A DNA stretch of 64,000 nucleotides from Qingrenia yutianensis (GTDB taxonomy: Bacteria; Bacillota; Clostridia; UMGS1810), in contig NZ_JACRTE010000008.1 in assembly GCF_014385105.1 (NCBI RefSeq), positions 15,139 through 79,138 on the forward strand. The letters are read 5' to 3'. Below are positions 1-7,926 of the stretch, in pieces. The translations under genes and the position numbers were made by a program. The notes beneath the pieces are model-generated. The model was not told the DNA's origin and made no database searches. It was given only the letters and a program-made list of their open reading frames with translations. How positions within the stretch are numbered: position 1 is the stretch's first letter; each line of letters starts with the position of its first letter.

Positions 1-2
1 TG

Positions 3-404
3 GAAAAAGAGGTTGCCGTTCGCATGACAAACTTTGCAACGATACTGGGTGACCTTGCCGCCAGCTTTGAGGGCAGGAACGAATATATTTCCCGCCTTTG
101 CAGCTACCCCCTGCTGATACTTGATGATTTCGGTATGGAGCGAGGGACAGAATACGGGCTGGAACAGGTTTACAGCGTGATTGACAGCCGTTACCGAAGC
201 GGCAAGCCGCTGATCGCCACGACCAACCTCACGCTGGAGGAATTGCAGCACCCGCAGGACACGCCCCACGCCCGTATTTATGACAGGCTGACTTCCATGT
301 GCGCCCCCGTCCGCTTCACGGGCAGCAACTTCCGAAAGGAAACCGCACAGGAAAAGCTGGAACGCTTAAAGCAACTGATGAAGCAGCGAAAGGAGAGCCT
401 ATGA
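3..404 (+). CDS. IstB/DnaC-like ATP-binding protein, 5' truncated by window edge
   Basis: This is the C-terminal part of an AAA+ ATPase of the DnaC/IstB type, common in Tn1549- and Tn4451-like elements, where it is thought to help replication or helicase loading. The frame is open from base 3 at the window edge. A Walker B motif (LLILDDFG) is followed by a sensor-1 type ATTN motif, then a C-terminal basic helix. Walker A would lie outside the window. The stop overlaps the start of the next gene by four bases (ATGA), so the two are likely translated together. The ATG at 24 is internal. Confidence 0.85.
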   Translation, partial: EKEVAVRMTNFATILGDLAASFEGRNEYISRLCSYPLLILDDFGMERGTEYGLEQVYSVIDSRYRSGKPLIATTNLTLEELQHPQDTPHARIYDRLTSMCAPVRFTGSNFRKETAQEKLERLKQLMKQRKESL

Positions 405-589
405 CAGAAACGAAACAGACAAGCACCACCAAAACAGACCGCCGCCCGGACTGTGTGACGGAAATCCGCATGGGCAACTCCGTCCTTACCGTTTCCGGCT
501 TCTTCAAGCAGGGCGCAACCGACACCGCAGCCGACAAGATGATGAAAGTGCTGGAAGCGGAAGCTGCTACACAAAAAACGGCGATTTGA
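401..589 (+). CDS. TnpW-like transposon-encoded small protein
   Basis: A 62-residue protein whose ATG overlaps the upstream ATPase stop (ATGA). A polar, Thr/Lys-rich N terminus is followed by the segment VTEIRMGNSVLTVSGFF, typical of the TnpW family of small proteins next to serine recombinases in clostridial elements. The function of TnpW is unknown. A start at 299 in the same frame would overlap the ATPase gene by more than 100 bases and is unlikely; AGGAGAG at 391-397 fits the 401 start. Confidence 0.75.
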   Translation: MTETKQTSTTKTDRRPDCVTEIRMGNSVLTVSGFFKQGATDTAADKMMKVLEAEAATQKTAI

Positions 590-631
590 CCGACCATAAA
601 GAAGCAGATTTGACGCTTTTGCTGCTATACA

Positions 632-684
632 GACAGCCGCCCCATGTGGTACAATCAAGGTACGGAATAGTGGGGCTGGCTGTC
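632..684 (+). promoter_or_regulatory. Inverted repeat in the recombinase leader
   Basis: GACAGCCGCCCCA (632-644) pairs with TGGGGCTGGCTGTC (671-684) with one extra base. The structure ends 16 bases before the recombinase ATG and just before its ribosome binding site (GGAGG). It could be an operator or a leader hairpin limiting recombinase expression. Function is inferred from position only. Confidence 0.4.
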
Positions 685-700
685 GGAAACGGAGGATTTT

Positions 701-2311
701 ATGTTAAGACAGACCAACCAACAACCAATTACCGCCCTTTACCCAAGACTTTCCCATGAGGACGAGCTGCAAGGCGAGAGCAATTCCATTTCCAATCAGA
801 AGCGTATCCTTGAAACCTATGCAAAGCAGAACGGCTTTTCCAATCTGCGCTGGTACACGGACGACGGTTATTCTGGTGCGAACTTTCAAAGACCCGGTTT
901 TCAAGCCATGCTTGCGGACATTGAAGCAGGAAAAGTCGGGACAGTTATCGTAAAGGATATGTCGAGGTTAGGGAGAAACTACCTGCAAGTGGGAATGTAC
1001 ACGGAAATGATTTTCCCACAGAAAGGTGTCCGCTTCATCGCTATCAATGACGGAGTGGACAGCGCACAGGGCGACAATGACTTTGCCCCGCTGCGGAATA
1101 TCTTTAACGAATGGCTGGTGAGAGATACGAGCAAGAAAATCAAAGCAGTAAAACGCTCAAAAGGCATGAGTGGCAAGCCCATCACAAGCAAGCCTGTGTA
1201 TGGCTACCTCATGGACGAGGACGAAAATTTCATTATTGACGAGGAAGCTGCACCCGTAGTCAAGCAGATATACAACCTCTGCCTTGCCGGGAATGGTCCG
1301 ACCAAGATAGCCCGTATGCTCACAGAGCAGCAAATCCCCACGCCGGGGACGCTGGAATACCGCAGGACGGGCAGCACCCGCCGCTACCACCCCGGCTATG
1401 AGTGCAAGTGGGCGACCAATACCGTTGTGCATATCCTTGAAAACCGGGAATACACAGGCTGTCTGGTAAACTTCAAGACGGAAAAACTCTCTTACAAAGT
1501 CAAGCACAGTGTAGAAAATCCCCCGGAAAAGCAAGTGATTTTCGAGAATCACCACGAGCCTATCATAGACACCCAAACATGGGAACGGGTGCAGGAGCTT
1601 CGCAAGCAGCGCAAACGCCCCAACCGCTATGATGAAGTGGGCTTGTTCTCCGGCATACTGTTCTGTGCAGACTGCGGCAGCGTCATGTATCAGCAGCGAT
1701 ACCAGACGGACAAGCGCAAGCAGGACTGTTATATCTGCGGCAGCTACAAGAAGCGCACCCATGACTGTACGGCGCACTTTATCCGCACCGACCTCTTGAC
1801 CGCTGGTGTACTCTCCAATCTGCGGAAAGTGACCAGCTATGCGGCAAAGCATGAAGCCCGGTTTATGAAGCTCTTGATTGAGCAGAACGAGGACGGGGGC
1901 AAACGCAGGAACGCCGCCAAGAAAAAGGAACTGGAAGCCGCCGAGAAACGCATAGCCGAGTTATCCGCTATCTTCAAGCGGCTGTATGAGGACAGCGTGA
2001 CCGGGCGCATATCAGACGAGCGTTTCACAGAACTGTCGGCAGACTATGAAGCAGAACAACGGGAACTGAAAGAAAGAGCCGCCGCTATCCAAGCGGAGCT
2101 TTCCAAAGCACAGGAAGCCACCGTGAACGCAGAAAAGTTTATGAATGTTGTCCGGCGGCATACCAGTTTTGAAGAACTTACCCCTACTCTGTTGCGGGAG
2201 TTTGTAGAGAAAATCGTTGTGCATGAGTGCAGCTATGACGAGAACAAGACCCGCAGACAGGACATTGAGATTTATTATTCTTTTGTTGGCAAGGTGGACT
2301 TGCCCGAATAA
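701..2311 (+). CDS. Large serine recombinase (site-specific integrase)
   Basis: A 536-residue enzyme that would cut and rejoin DNA to excise and insert the nested element. The N-terminal resolvase domain (about residues 10-160) shows the putative nucleophile Ser18 in RLSHED and the conserved SRLGRNY motif. A recombinase domain follows, then a zinc ribbon (CADCGS and CYICGS pairs near 325 and 347), a long coiled coil (about 390-480) and a DUF4368-like C terminus ending near SFVGKVDLPE. GGAGG lies 8 bases before the ATG. It belongs to the TnpX/TndX-like group. All conserved resolvase residues I can check are present, so it is probably active. Confidence 0.95.
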   Translation: MLRQTNQQPITALYPRLSHEDELQGESNSISNQKRILETYAKQNGFSNLRWYTDDGYSGANFQRPGFQAMLADIEAGKVGTVIVKDMSRLGRNYLQVGMYTEMIFPQKGVRFIAINDGVDSAQGDNDFAPLRNIFNEWLVRDTSKKIKAVKRSKGMSGKPITSKPVYGYLMDEDENFIIDEEAAPVVKQIYNLCLAGNGPTKIARMLTEQQIPTPGTLEYRRTGSTRRYHPGYECKWATNTVVHILENREYTGCLVNFKTEKLSYKVKHSVENPPEKQVIFENHHEPIIDTQTWERVQELRKQRKRPNRYDEVGLFSGILFCADCGSVMYQQRYQTDKRKQDCYICGSYKKRTHDCTAHFIRTDLLTAGVLSNLRKVTSYAAKHEARFMKLLIEQNEDGGKRRNAAKKKELEAAEKRIAELSAIFKRLYEDSVTGRISDERFTELSADYEAEQRELKERAAAIQAELSKAQEATVNAEKFMNVVRRHTSFEELTPTLLREFVEKIVVHECSYDENKTRRQDIEIYYSFVGKVDLPE

Positions 2312-2319
2312 CCGCCCGA

Positions 2320-2368
2320 CCTATCCGACACAATGCGCAAGTGCCGGATAGGAACGGCAAAATTTTTT
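2320..2368 (+). terminator. Terminator after the serine recombinase
   Basis: CCTATCCG (2320-2327) pairs with CGGATAGG (2345-2352); a T-rich stretch (ATTTTTT) follows at about 2361. It lies 8 bases past the recombinase stop and close to the right end of the nested element. Confidence 0.6.
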
Positions 2369-2398
2369 ACACTTCTATTACTTCTTTATCACACATCA

Positions 2399-2491
2399 GC
2401 AAAATCACAAGGTATCAAACAGCTTATGGCAGGCGGCGGTGTCGTGCTGATTGGTACTTCCCTTATTCCTTTGCTGTCAGGATTGTTTTAA
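2399..2491 (+). pseudogene. Maff2-family ICE protein, C-terminal remnant
   Basis: In frame from 2399 the DNA encodes AKSQGIKQLMAGGG and then a hydrophobic tail ending SLIPLLSGLF and TAA at 2489. I recognise this as the end of the small Maff2-type membrane protein that sits just before the VirB6/TrbL gene in Tn1549-like elements and may be pilin-like (VirB2-like). The N-terminal part and start codon are missing, replaced by the nested serine-recombinase element. The TAA is 3 bases before the GTG of the next gene, so coupled translation was probably lost as well. Confidence 0.75.
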
Positions 2492-2494
2492 TCG

Positions 2495-3364
2495 GTGGAC
2501 AGCATTTTTGAAAAAATTACAAAGGCAATCAATGACTTTCTTATGTCGGTTATCGAGAGCAGCTTATCTACAATGTTCAACGACGTAAACGAGAAAGTCG
2601 GCACTATTGCTGCGGAGGTAGGCAAAACTCCGCAGCAATGGAACGCAAGCGTGTTTTCGATAATTCAGACGCTTTCGGAAAATGTAATACTCCCGATTGC
2701 GGGGCTTATCATCACATTTATTCTTTGCTATGAACTAATCACAATGATAACAGAGAAAAACAATATGCACGATATTGACACATTTATGTTTTTCAAATTT
2801 TTGTTCAAGGCGTGCGCGGCGGTTGTAATCGCAACGCACACCTTTGACATTATTATGGGTGTGTTCGATTTGGCGCAGTACGTTGTCCGGCAAAGCTCCG
2901 GCGTGATAGGCTCAAATACAAGCGTCGATATTTCGTCGGCTATAACCGATATTCATTCAACGCTTGAAGCAATGAGCACGGGCGAGCTTGTTTTGCTTAT
3001 GCTTGAATCGTCATTGATTAGCCTTTGTATGAAAATTCTATCCGTCTGCATTACCGTCGTAATATTCGGACGAATGATAGAAATTTACTTGTATAGCTCC
3101 GTCGGGGCAATTCCGTTTGCCACTATGACAAACCGTGAATGGGGGCAAATGGGAAACAACTATTTAAGAGGACTTGTCGCTCTCGGCTTTCAGGGCTTTT
3201 TCATAATGGTATGCGTCGGAATTTATGCGGCGCTGGTAAACAGCCTGACATTCACATCAGATATTCAGGCAACATTACTCAGCGTTGCGGCATATACCGT
3301 TGTTTTATGCTTTACCCTGTTTAAGACGGGCGGCATTTCAAAATCAATATTTAACGCGCATTAA
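2495..3364 (+). CDS. VirB6/TrbL-like conjugative transfer membrane protein
   Basis: A 289-residue integral membrane protein with about six hydrophobic segments (for example around residues 63-85, 105-125, 165-195, 225-245 and 255-275) and an acidic/polar N terminus. Position before PrgI and VirB4 genes, size and topology match the VirB6/TrbL family, which forms the inner-membrane channel of type IV secretion. GTG at 2495 is the first start after the Maff2 stop; CAGGA at 2478-2482 is a weak and distant ribosome binding site, which fits translational coupling to the now interrupted upstream gene. Confidence 0.85.
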   Translation: MDSIFEKITKAINDFLMSVIESSLSTMFNDVNEKVGTIAAEVGKTPQQWNASVFSIIQTLSENVILPIAGLIITFILCYELITMITEKNNMHDIDTFMFFKFLFKACAAVVIATHTFDIIMGVFDLAQYVVRQSSGVIGSNTSVDISSAITDIHSTLEAMSTGELVLLMLESSLISLCMKILSVCITVVIFGRMIEIYLYSSVGAIPFATMTNREWGQMGNNYLRGLVALGFQGFFIMVCVGIYAALVNSLTFTSDIQATLLSVAAYTVVLCFTLFKTGGISKSIFNAH

Positions 3365-3374
3365 GGAGGACGAA

Positions 3375-3911
3375 ATGAAAAAATACAATATCATATATGC
3401 CGATCCGCCGTGAAAGTACAGGGGCGGGCTTCTGCGCGGCAGTCCGGCGAATCACTACCCCGTAATGACGGTTGAGGAAATTTGCGAATTGCCCGTACCA
3501 AAATTTGCGGCGGACGACTGCGTTCTGTTTATGTGGGCGACCTTCCCGAAATTAGAAGAAGCCTTTGAGGTTATTAAGGCTTGGGGCTTTAAGTACAGCA
3601 CGGTTGCTTTCGTGTGGGTAAAGAAAAACAAAAAATCGGATAGCTGGTTTATGGGTATGGGCTGGTGGACGAGAAACAACGCTGAGGTTTGCCTCGTCGC
3701 AACAAGAGGACACCCGAAACGGATTTCAAGAAAAGTACATCAGCTCATAATCTCGCCCGTTGAGGAACACAGCAAAAAGCCCGATATAACGAGAGATAAG
3801 ATAATCGAGCTTATGGGCGACCTGCCGAGAGTGGAACTGTTTGCAAGACAGGCGCCGCCCGGCTGGGACGTTTGGGGCAATGAAGTATTAAATGATGTTT
3901 GGATTGAGTAA
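3375..3911 (+). pseudogene. MT-A70 family adenine methyltransferase with a stop in the catalytic DPPW motif
   Basis: AAGGAGG at 3363-3369 precedes ATG 3375. The frame reads MKKYNIIYADPP and then TGA at 3411-3413, after which it stays open to 3911 with MT-A70 features (HYPVMTVEEI, LFMWATFP, GFKY, FVWVKKN, RVELFARQAPPGWDVWGNE). MT-A70 enzymes carry DPPW as the catalytic motif for N6-adenine methylation, so the expected TGG has become TGA by one change. Reinitiation at 3465 would give a 148-residue protein without the catalytic motif. Neighbouring genes use TGA as a true stop, so recoding to Trp is unlikely. Confidence 0.85.
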
Positions 3912-3925
3912 AGGAGTGATAAATT

Positions 3926-4384
3926 TTGCCTTATGTACCCGTACCGAAAGACTTAAACACGGTCAAAACAAAGGTAGCCTTTAACCTTACAAAAAGGCAG
4001 CTCATATGTTTTTCGCTTGCGGCGGCGGTTGGCGTACCGATATATTTTCTGACAAGAGGAATACTCGGCACAACGGGAGCCGTTTTTCTTTTACTTGCGG
4101 CAGCGCTGCCGTTTTTCTTTTTTGCAATGTATGAAAAGAACGGACAGCCACTTGAAAAGATTTTGAAAAACTATATAACGACAAAATACAGAAAGCCGCA
4201 GGTGCGGCCGTATGTAACGAATAACATTTATTCGGCAATAGAAAAACAAATTTTATTGGAACAGGAGGTTGATAAAATTGTCGGAACACAAAAAGAAAAT
4301 CACGCTTTCGGCAGAAAAGCCGCTGACGTCAAGACAGCGAAAGCGGATAGCCGACGCCGTGAAAAAGGCAAAAATGCAGGGTAA
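3926..4384 (+). CDS. PrgI family conjugative transfer protein
   Basis: A 152-residue protein with the PrgI/VirB3-like layout: N-terminal VPVPKDLNTVKTKVAFNLTKRQ, two adjacent membrane helices (about 28-45 and 50-70), then a basic cytoplasmic tail. PrgI proteins are inner-membrane parts of Gram-positive transfer machines and are encoded directly before VirB4. TTG at 3926 is chosen because AAGGAGTG at 3911-3918 sits at good spacing. The 3' end overlaps the VirB4 start by about 107 bases if TTG 4278 is used; the last ~35 residues, rich in Lys/Arg, may be less conserved. Confidence 0.85.
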   Translation: MPYVPVPKDLNTVKTKVAFNLTKRQLICFSLAAAVGVPIYFLTRGILGTTGAVFLLLAAALPFFFFAMYEKNGQPLEKILKNYITTKYRKPQVRPYVTNNIYSAIEKQILLEQEVDKIVGTQKENHAFGRKAADVKTAKADSRRREKGKNAG

Positions 4385-6689
4385 AATCGCAATGAGCGCA
4401 CAGGACACAATTTCATATAAGGAAATGCGCCCCGACGGAATCTGCATTGTCAGGGACAATTATTTCACGAAAACAATACAGTTTTATGATATAAATTATC
4501 AGCTTGCAAGAAACGAGGACAAAAATATAATCTTTGAAAATTACTGCGATTTTCTCAATTACTTTGATAAATCCATATCGGTGCAGCTTTCATTTCTTAA
4601 TCAGACAATGGATATATCCGACTTTGAAAAGTCCATTGCCATAAAACCGCAGAATGATGATTTTGACGGGATAAGAGCAGAATACACCGAAATGCTGAAA
4701 AATCAGCTTGCAAGGGGCAACAACGGAATTGTGAGAAAGAAATATATCACATTCGGAATTGAAGCCGATAATATCCAAAACGCAAAACAGCGTTTGGAGC
4801 GTATCGAAACCGATATAATCAATAACTTTAAGATTTTGGGTGTGAGGGCGTTTTCATTAAACGGTATGGAGCGCTTGGAGCTTCTGCACTCGTGCTTTAA
4901 CGGTGGCGAGAATAAATTAAATTTCTCTTGGAATTTGATTTACAAAACAGGACTTACGACAAAGGACTTTATTGCTCCGACCTCGTTCAATTTTTCGGAC
5001 GGTCGGTGTTTCAGAATGGGCGGCACGATAGGCGCCGTTTCATTTTTGCATATACTTGCACCGGAGCTTACGGACGAAATGCTGAAAAACTTTCTTGAAA
5101 TACAATCTGCTTTATCTGTCAATATTCACATTAAAAGTATCGACCAGTCGGAAGCAATAAAAATGATAAAACGCAAAATCACCGACCTTGATAAAATGAA
5201 AATCGAGGAACAGAAAAAAGCCGTCAGAGCCGGTTACGATATGGATATAATTCCGTCGGATATAAACACATTCGGTATTGACGCTAAAAAGCTGCTGGAA
5301 GATTTGCAGGGGCGCAATGAGCGAATGTTTTTAGTTACCGTACTCATTATGAGTACGGCGAAAACAAAAAAAGCATTAAACAGCGCCATATTTGAGGTAC
5401 AGTCTATCGCACAACAGCGAAACTGTCCTTTAAGAAGATTGGACTATCAGCAGGAGGACGGTTTAATGGCAAGCGTGCCTATCGGAATAAACAATATCGG
5501 AATACAGCGGGCTTTGACAACTTCAAGCACCGCTATTTTTGTACCGTTCACTACGCAGGAGCTTTTTTCGGACAGTCCCGAAGCGCTTTATTGCGGTCTT
5601 AATGCACTCTCAAACAATATGATAATGGTTGACCGAAAAATGCTGAAAAATCCTAACGGGCTTATACTCGGAACACCGGGCAGCGGTAAAAGTTTTTCCG
5701 CAAAGCGTGAAATGACAAATGCGTTTTTGGTTACGAATGACGATATTTATGTTTGTGATCCCGAAGCGGAATACAATCCGCTGATACACGCGCTTAAAGG
5801 GCAGGTTGTAAAACTGTCGCCCACATCAAAGGACTATCTAAATCCGCTTGACATAAATATCAACTATTCCGACGAGGAAAATCCTCTTGCGTTAAAATCC
5901 GATTTTGTGCTTTCGTTCTGCGAACTCATAATCGGCGGGCGTGACGGTTTGGAGCCTATCGAAAAGACGGTCATTGACAGGAGCGTAACACGGATTTATC
6001 AAAAATATTTTGAAAATCCCACTCCGCAGAATATGCCTATCCTTGAAGATTTGTATGAGGAAATAAAGAAACAGCCGGAACAGGAAGCCGGGCGTATAGC
6101 CTCCGCTTTGGAGCTGTATGTCAAGGGCAGCCTTAATGTTTTTAATCATCATACGAATGTGGATATTTCAAACCGTATCGTTTGTTTTGATATAAAGGAG
6201 CTTGGAAAGCAGCTTAAAAAACTCGGAATGTTGGTTGTGCAGGACCAGATATGGAACAGAGTTACGATAAACCGAAACGAGCATAAATCCACACGCTATT
6301 ATTGTGATGAATTTCATTTACTGCTCAAAGATGAGCAAACGGCGGCATACTCGGTTGAGATTTGGAAGCGTTTCAGAAAATGGGGCGGCATTCCGACAGG
6401 CATAACTCAAAATGTGAAAGACCTGCTTTCAAGCGCTGAAATCGAAAACATATTTGAAAACAGCGACTACATTTATATGCTGAATCAGGCACAGGGCGAC
6501 AGAGAAATCCTTGCGAAAAAATTAGGCATATCACCGCAGCAGCTTTCTTATGTAACACAGTCGGGAGCCGGTGAGGGACTTTTATTCTATGGCAATACCA
6601 TAATTCCGTTTATAGACCGTTTCCCGAAAGATACAAAGCTCTATAAACTTATGACAACTATTCCGCAAGAGGTGGCAGGCAGTGAATAA
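4278..6689 (+). CDS. VirB4-like conjugative transfer ATPase
   Basis: An 803-residue ATPase that powers assembly and substrate transfer of the type IV secretion machine at the inner membrane face. Walker A is GTPGSGKS near residue 465; Walker B-like YYCDEFHLLL lies near 675; the C-terminal half has VirB4/TraE features such as GGIPTGITQN. The N-terminal half is the usual VirB4 membrane-contact domain. TTG 4278 is chosen over TTG 4269 because GGAGG at 4264-4268 has proper spacing only to 4278. The 3' end overlaps the next gene by 8 bases. Confidence 0.93.
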   Translation: MSEHKKKITLSAEKPLTSRQRKRIADAVKKAKMQGKIAMSAQDTISYKEMRPDGICIVRDNYFTKTIQFYDINYQLARNEDKNIIFENYCDFLNYFDKSISVQLSFLNQTMDISDFEKSIAIKPQNDDFDGIRAEYTEMLKNQLARGNNGIVRKKYITFGIEADNIQNAKQRLERIETDIINNFKILGVRAFSLNGMERLELLHSCFNGGENKLNFSWNLIYKTGLTTKDFIAPTSFNFSDGRCFRMGGTIGAVSFLHILAPELTDEMLKNFLEIQSALSVNIHIKSIDQSEAIKMIKRKITDLDKMKIEEQKKAVRAGYDMDIIPSDINTFGIDAKKLLEDLQGRNERMFLVTVLIMSTAKTKKALNSAIFEVQSIAQQRNCPLRRLDYQQEDGLMASVPIGINNIGIQRALTTSSTAIFVPFTTQELFSDSPEALYCGLNALSNNMIMVDRKMLKNPNGLILGTPGSGKSFSAKREMTNAFLVTNDDIYVCDPEAEYNPLIHALKGQVVKLSPTSKDYLNPLDININYSDEENPLALKSDFVLSFCELIIGGRDGLEPIEKTVIDRSVTRIYQKYFENPTPQNMPILEDLYEEIKKQPEQEAGRIASALELYVKGSLNVFNHHTNVDISNRIVCFDIKELGKQLKKLGMLVVQDQIWNRVTINRNEHKSTRYYCDEFHLLLKDEQTAAYSVEIWKRFRKWGGIPTGITQNVKDLLSSAEIENIFENSDYIYMLNQAQGDREILAKKLGISPQQLSYVTQSGAGEGLLFYGNTIIPFIDRFPKDTKLYKLMTTIPQEVAGSE

Positions 6690-7785
6690 TTTAACGCATT
6701 TAAGCCTGTTTTCGGGCATAGGCGGAATTGATTTGGCGGCGGAAGCGGCAGGCTTTGAAACGGTGTGCCAGTGCGAATGGGCGGACTATCCGACAAGCGT
6801 ACTTGAAAAGCGGTGGCCTGCCGTTCCCCGCTTTCGTGATATTACTACTTTGACAAAGGAGGGATTTTTTGAAAAAACAGGACGAAAAACAGTTACCCTC
6901 ATATCCGGCGGCTTCCCGTGCCAGCCGTTCTCATCGGCAGGACGGCAAAAGGGATTTGCAGACACTCGGTATCTCTGGCCTGAAATGGTCAGAGTTATTT
7001 CCGAAATCAAGCCCCATTGGGTGCTTGGGGAGAATGTTGCCGGGTTTATCAATATGGGGCTCGACAAAACGATATTTGACTTGGAGCGTGCGGGCTACGC
7101 TGTTCAAACATTCGTATATCCGGCTTGCGGCGTCGGCGCGTGGCACGAGCGCACAAGAACTTTTATCGTGGGCGCTGATGTTTCCCACACCCCTTGCCTC
7201 CGACGACAGAACTGTAAAGGAAGCAATGAGTATGAACGTGTACCTCTCGGACAATGGGATATTCCGCAAGGTGAACAGGAACGGCACAAAATGGAGCCTT
7301 CCTCTGTCGGCGGCGGTGTTTTACCTGACGCCGATAGCGTCGGACGGAATGAGGTCAACGTTCAAGCCGGAAGTAATGCTAAACAGCAAGGACAAGGCGA
7401 ACTTGGCGGCACAGATTATACGGCTGGAAAATCCGCACTCGGAAACGGCAGCGCTCAATCCCGATTGGGTGGAATGGTTAATGGGTTTTCCTCTTGGCTG
7501 GACTGTGGTGTAGACGATATTTACCGTTGCGCTTCTGAAAAATGGCTTACGGAAAACTTTGATAATATTGCTTGCAGGCGCTGCCTGCTGGACGGACATA
7601 AATTATGGCAACGGGAGCCTGACAGCGTTCCCCGTATAACAGAGGACACAGCAGGCAGAGCCGACAGATTAAAAACGCTCGGAAACGCCGTCTGCCCTCC
7701 GCAGGTTTTCCCCATACTCAAATGTATTGCGGATATTGAAACGGGAGTGTGTATAAATAATTGTGTGTTTGCCTCCGGGCATTAG
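6682..7785 (+). CDS. DNA cytosine-5 methyltransferase (Dcm type)
   Basis: A 367-residue C5-cytosine methyltransferase. Motif I is LSLFSGIGGIDLA (residues 7-19), the catalytic Cys is in GGFPCQPFSSAGRQ (near 80), the ENV motif is VLGENVAGF (near 115), and the C-terminal motifs IX-X appear as DRLKTLGNAVCPPQVFPIL. The middle (residues 165-300) is the variable target-recognition part. GTG 6682 overlaps the VirB4 stop by 8 bases and is preceded by AAGAGGTGG. It may protect the ICE from restriction on entry or mark host DNA. A second long frame overlaps its middle (6869-7513). Confidence 0.92.
   Translation: MNNLTHLSLFSGIGGIDLAAEAAGFETVCQCEWADYPTSVLEKRWPAVPRFRDITTLTKEGFFEKTGRKTVTLISGGFPCQPFSSAGRQKGFADTRYLWPEMVRVISEIKPHWVLGENVAGFINMGLDKTIFDLERAGYAVQTFVYPACGVGAWHERTRTFIVGADVSHTPCLRRQNCKGSNEYERVPLGQWDIPQGEQERHKMEPSSVGGGVLPDADSVGRNEVNVQAGSNAKQQGQGELGGTDYTAGKSALGNGSAQSRLGGMVNGFSSWLDCGVDDIYRCASEKWLTENFDNIACRRCLLDGHKLWQREPDSVPRITEDTAGRADRLKTLGNAVCPPQVFPILKCIADIETGVCINNCVFASGH
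6869..7513 (+). CDS. Overlapping +1-frame reading frame with its own ribosome binding site inside the Dcm gene
   Basis: A 214-residue open frame fully inside the Dcm gene. AAAGGAGGG lies 6-7 bases before TTG 6869, a better start signal than many real ICE genes have. The translation is not a random shadow: it contains FPTPLASDD, SLPLSAAVFYLTPIASDG and ends LNPDWVEWLMGFPLGWTVV, close to motifs (MFPTPxASD, LNPxFVExLMGFPxGWT) that I know from DNA methyltransferase-associated proteins of phages and ICEs. The primary frame is also canonical across the same bases. Whether it is translated is not known; it could also be fossil evidence of frame exchange between two protein families. Confidence 0.45.
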   Translation: MKKQDEKQLPSYPAASRASRSHRQDGKRDLQTLGISGLKWSELFPKSSPIGCLGRMLPGLSIWGSTKRYLTWSVRATLFKHSYIRLAASARGTSAQELLSWALMFPTPLASDDRTVKEAMSMNVYLSDNGIFRKVNRNGTKWSLPLSAAVFYLTPIASDGMRSTFKPEVMLNSKDKANLAAQIIRLENPHSETAALNPDWVEWLMGFPLGWTVV

Positions 7786-7792
7786 CAGTAGA

Positions 7793-7900
7793 ACTGCGGG
7801 ACTTGTGCGTAAACTCAACGAGTTTTCCATAACTTCCGCAGTAAAAAAACGGTGTGGTATTTGTGTGTAAACTTAAAAAGTTTTCCATAAATTCCATACC
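7793..7900 (+). other. Pair of tandem 50-nt hairpins, possible structured RNA
   Basis: Two units of exactly 50 bases, 7793-7842 and 7851-7900. Each has an outer 7-bp stem (ACTGCGG/CCGCAGT in unit 1, GGTGTGG/CCATACC in unit 2) and an inner stem (AAACT/AGTTT, AAACTT/AAGTTT). Conserved unpaired blocks are TTGTGYGTAAACT and AGTTTTCCATAA. The outer stems differ in sequence but both pair, which is covariation within one locus. The pair ends 14 bases before the ribosome binding site of the next gene. It could be a leader regulator, an RNA-binding-protein site, or a DNA site. No known riboswitch class was recognised. Confidence 0.5.
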
Positions 7901-7926
7901 TCAAAACATATATCGAGGTGAGGCGA

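Larger units (their letters stand above)
1..2398. mobile_element. Nested serine-recombinase element, right part
   Basis: This stretch ends in a large serine recombinase and a terminator and is visibly richer in G+C than the ICE genes that follow. Directly after it, at about 2399, the reading frame of a Maff2-type ICE protein resumes in mid-gene, so the element appears to have integrated inside that gene. The left end and the N-terminal half of the Maff2 gene are outside the window. The boundary is inferred from where similarity to the Maff2 tail begins, not from a visible target duplication; serine recombinases do not make long ones. Confidence 0.75.

Noticed and set aside
1157..1852. 231-codon open frame on the minus strand within the serine recombinase
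   Set aside because: It is antisense to conserved recombinase domains, has no ribosome binding site and no family resemblance.
3411..3413. TGA read as Trp (genetic code change), suggested by DPP-TGA and YYA-TGA
   Set aside because: Many intact genes in the window end in TGA with tight coupling to the next start (404, 8112, 18948, 20851) and use TGG for Trp. Isolated nonsense changes explain the two cases.
6931..7599. Minus-strand frames inside the Dcm gene
   Set aside because: No start signals and no family motifs, unlike the plus-strand frame at 6869 which has both.
7793..7900. Known tandem riboswitch such as mini-ykkC (guanidine-II)
   Set aside because: The hairpin loops do not carry the ACGR loops that define that class, and the conserved blocks are different.
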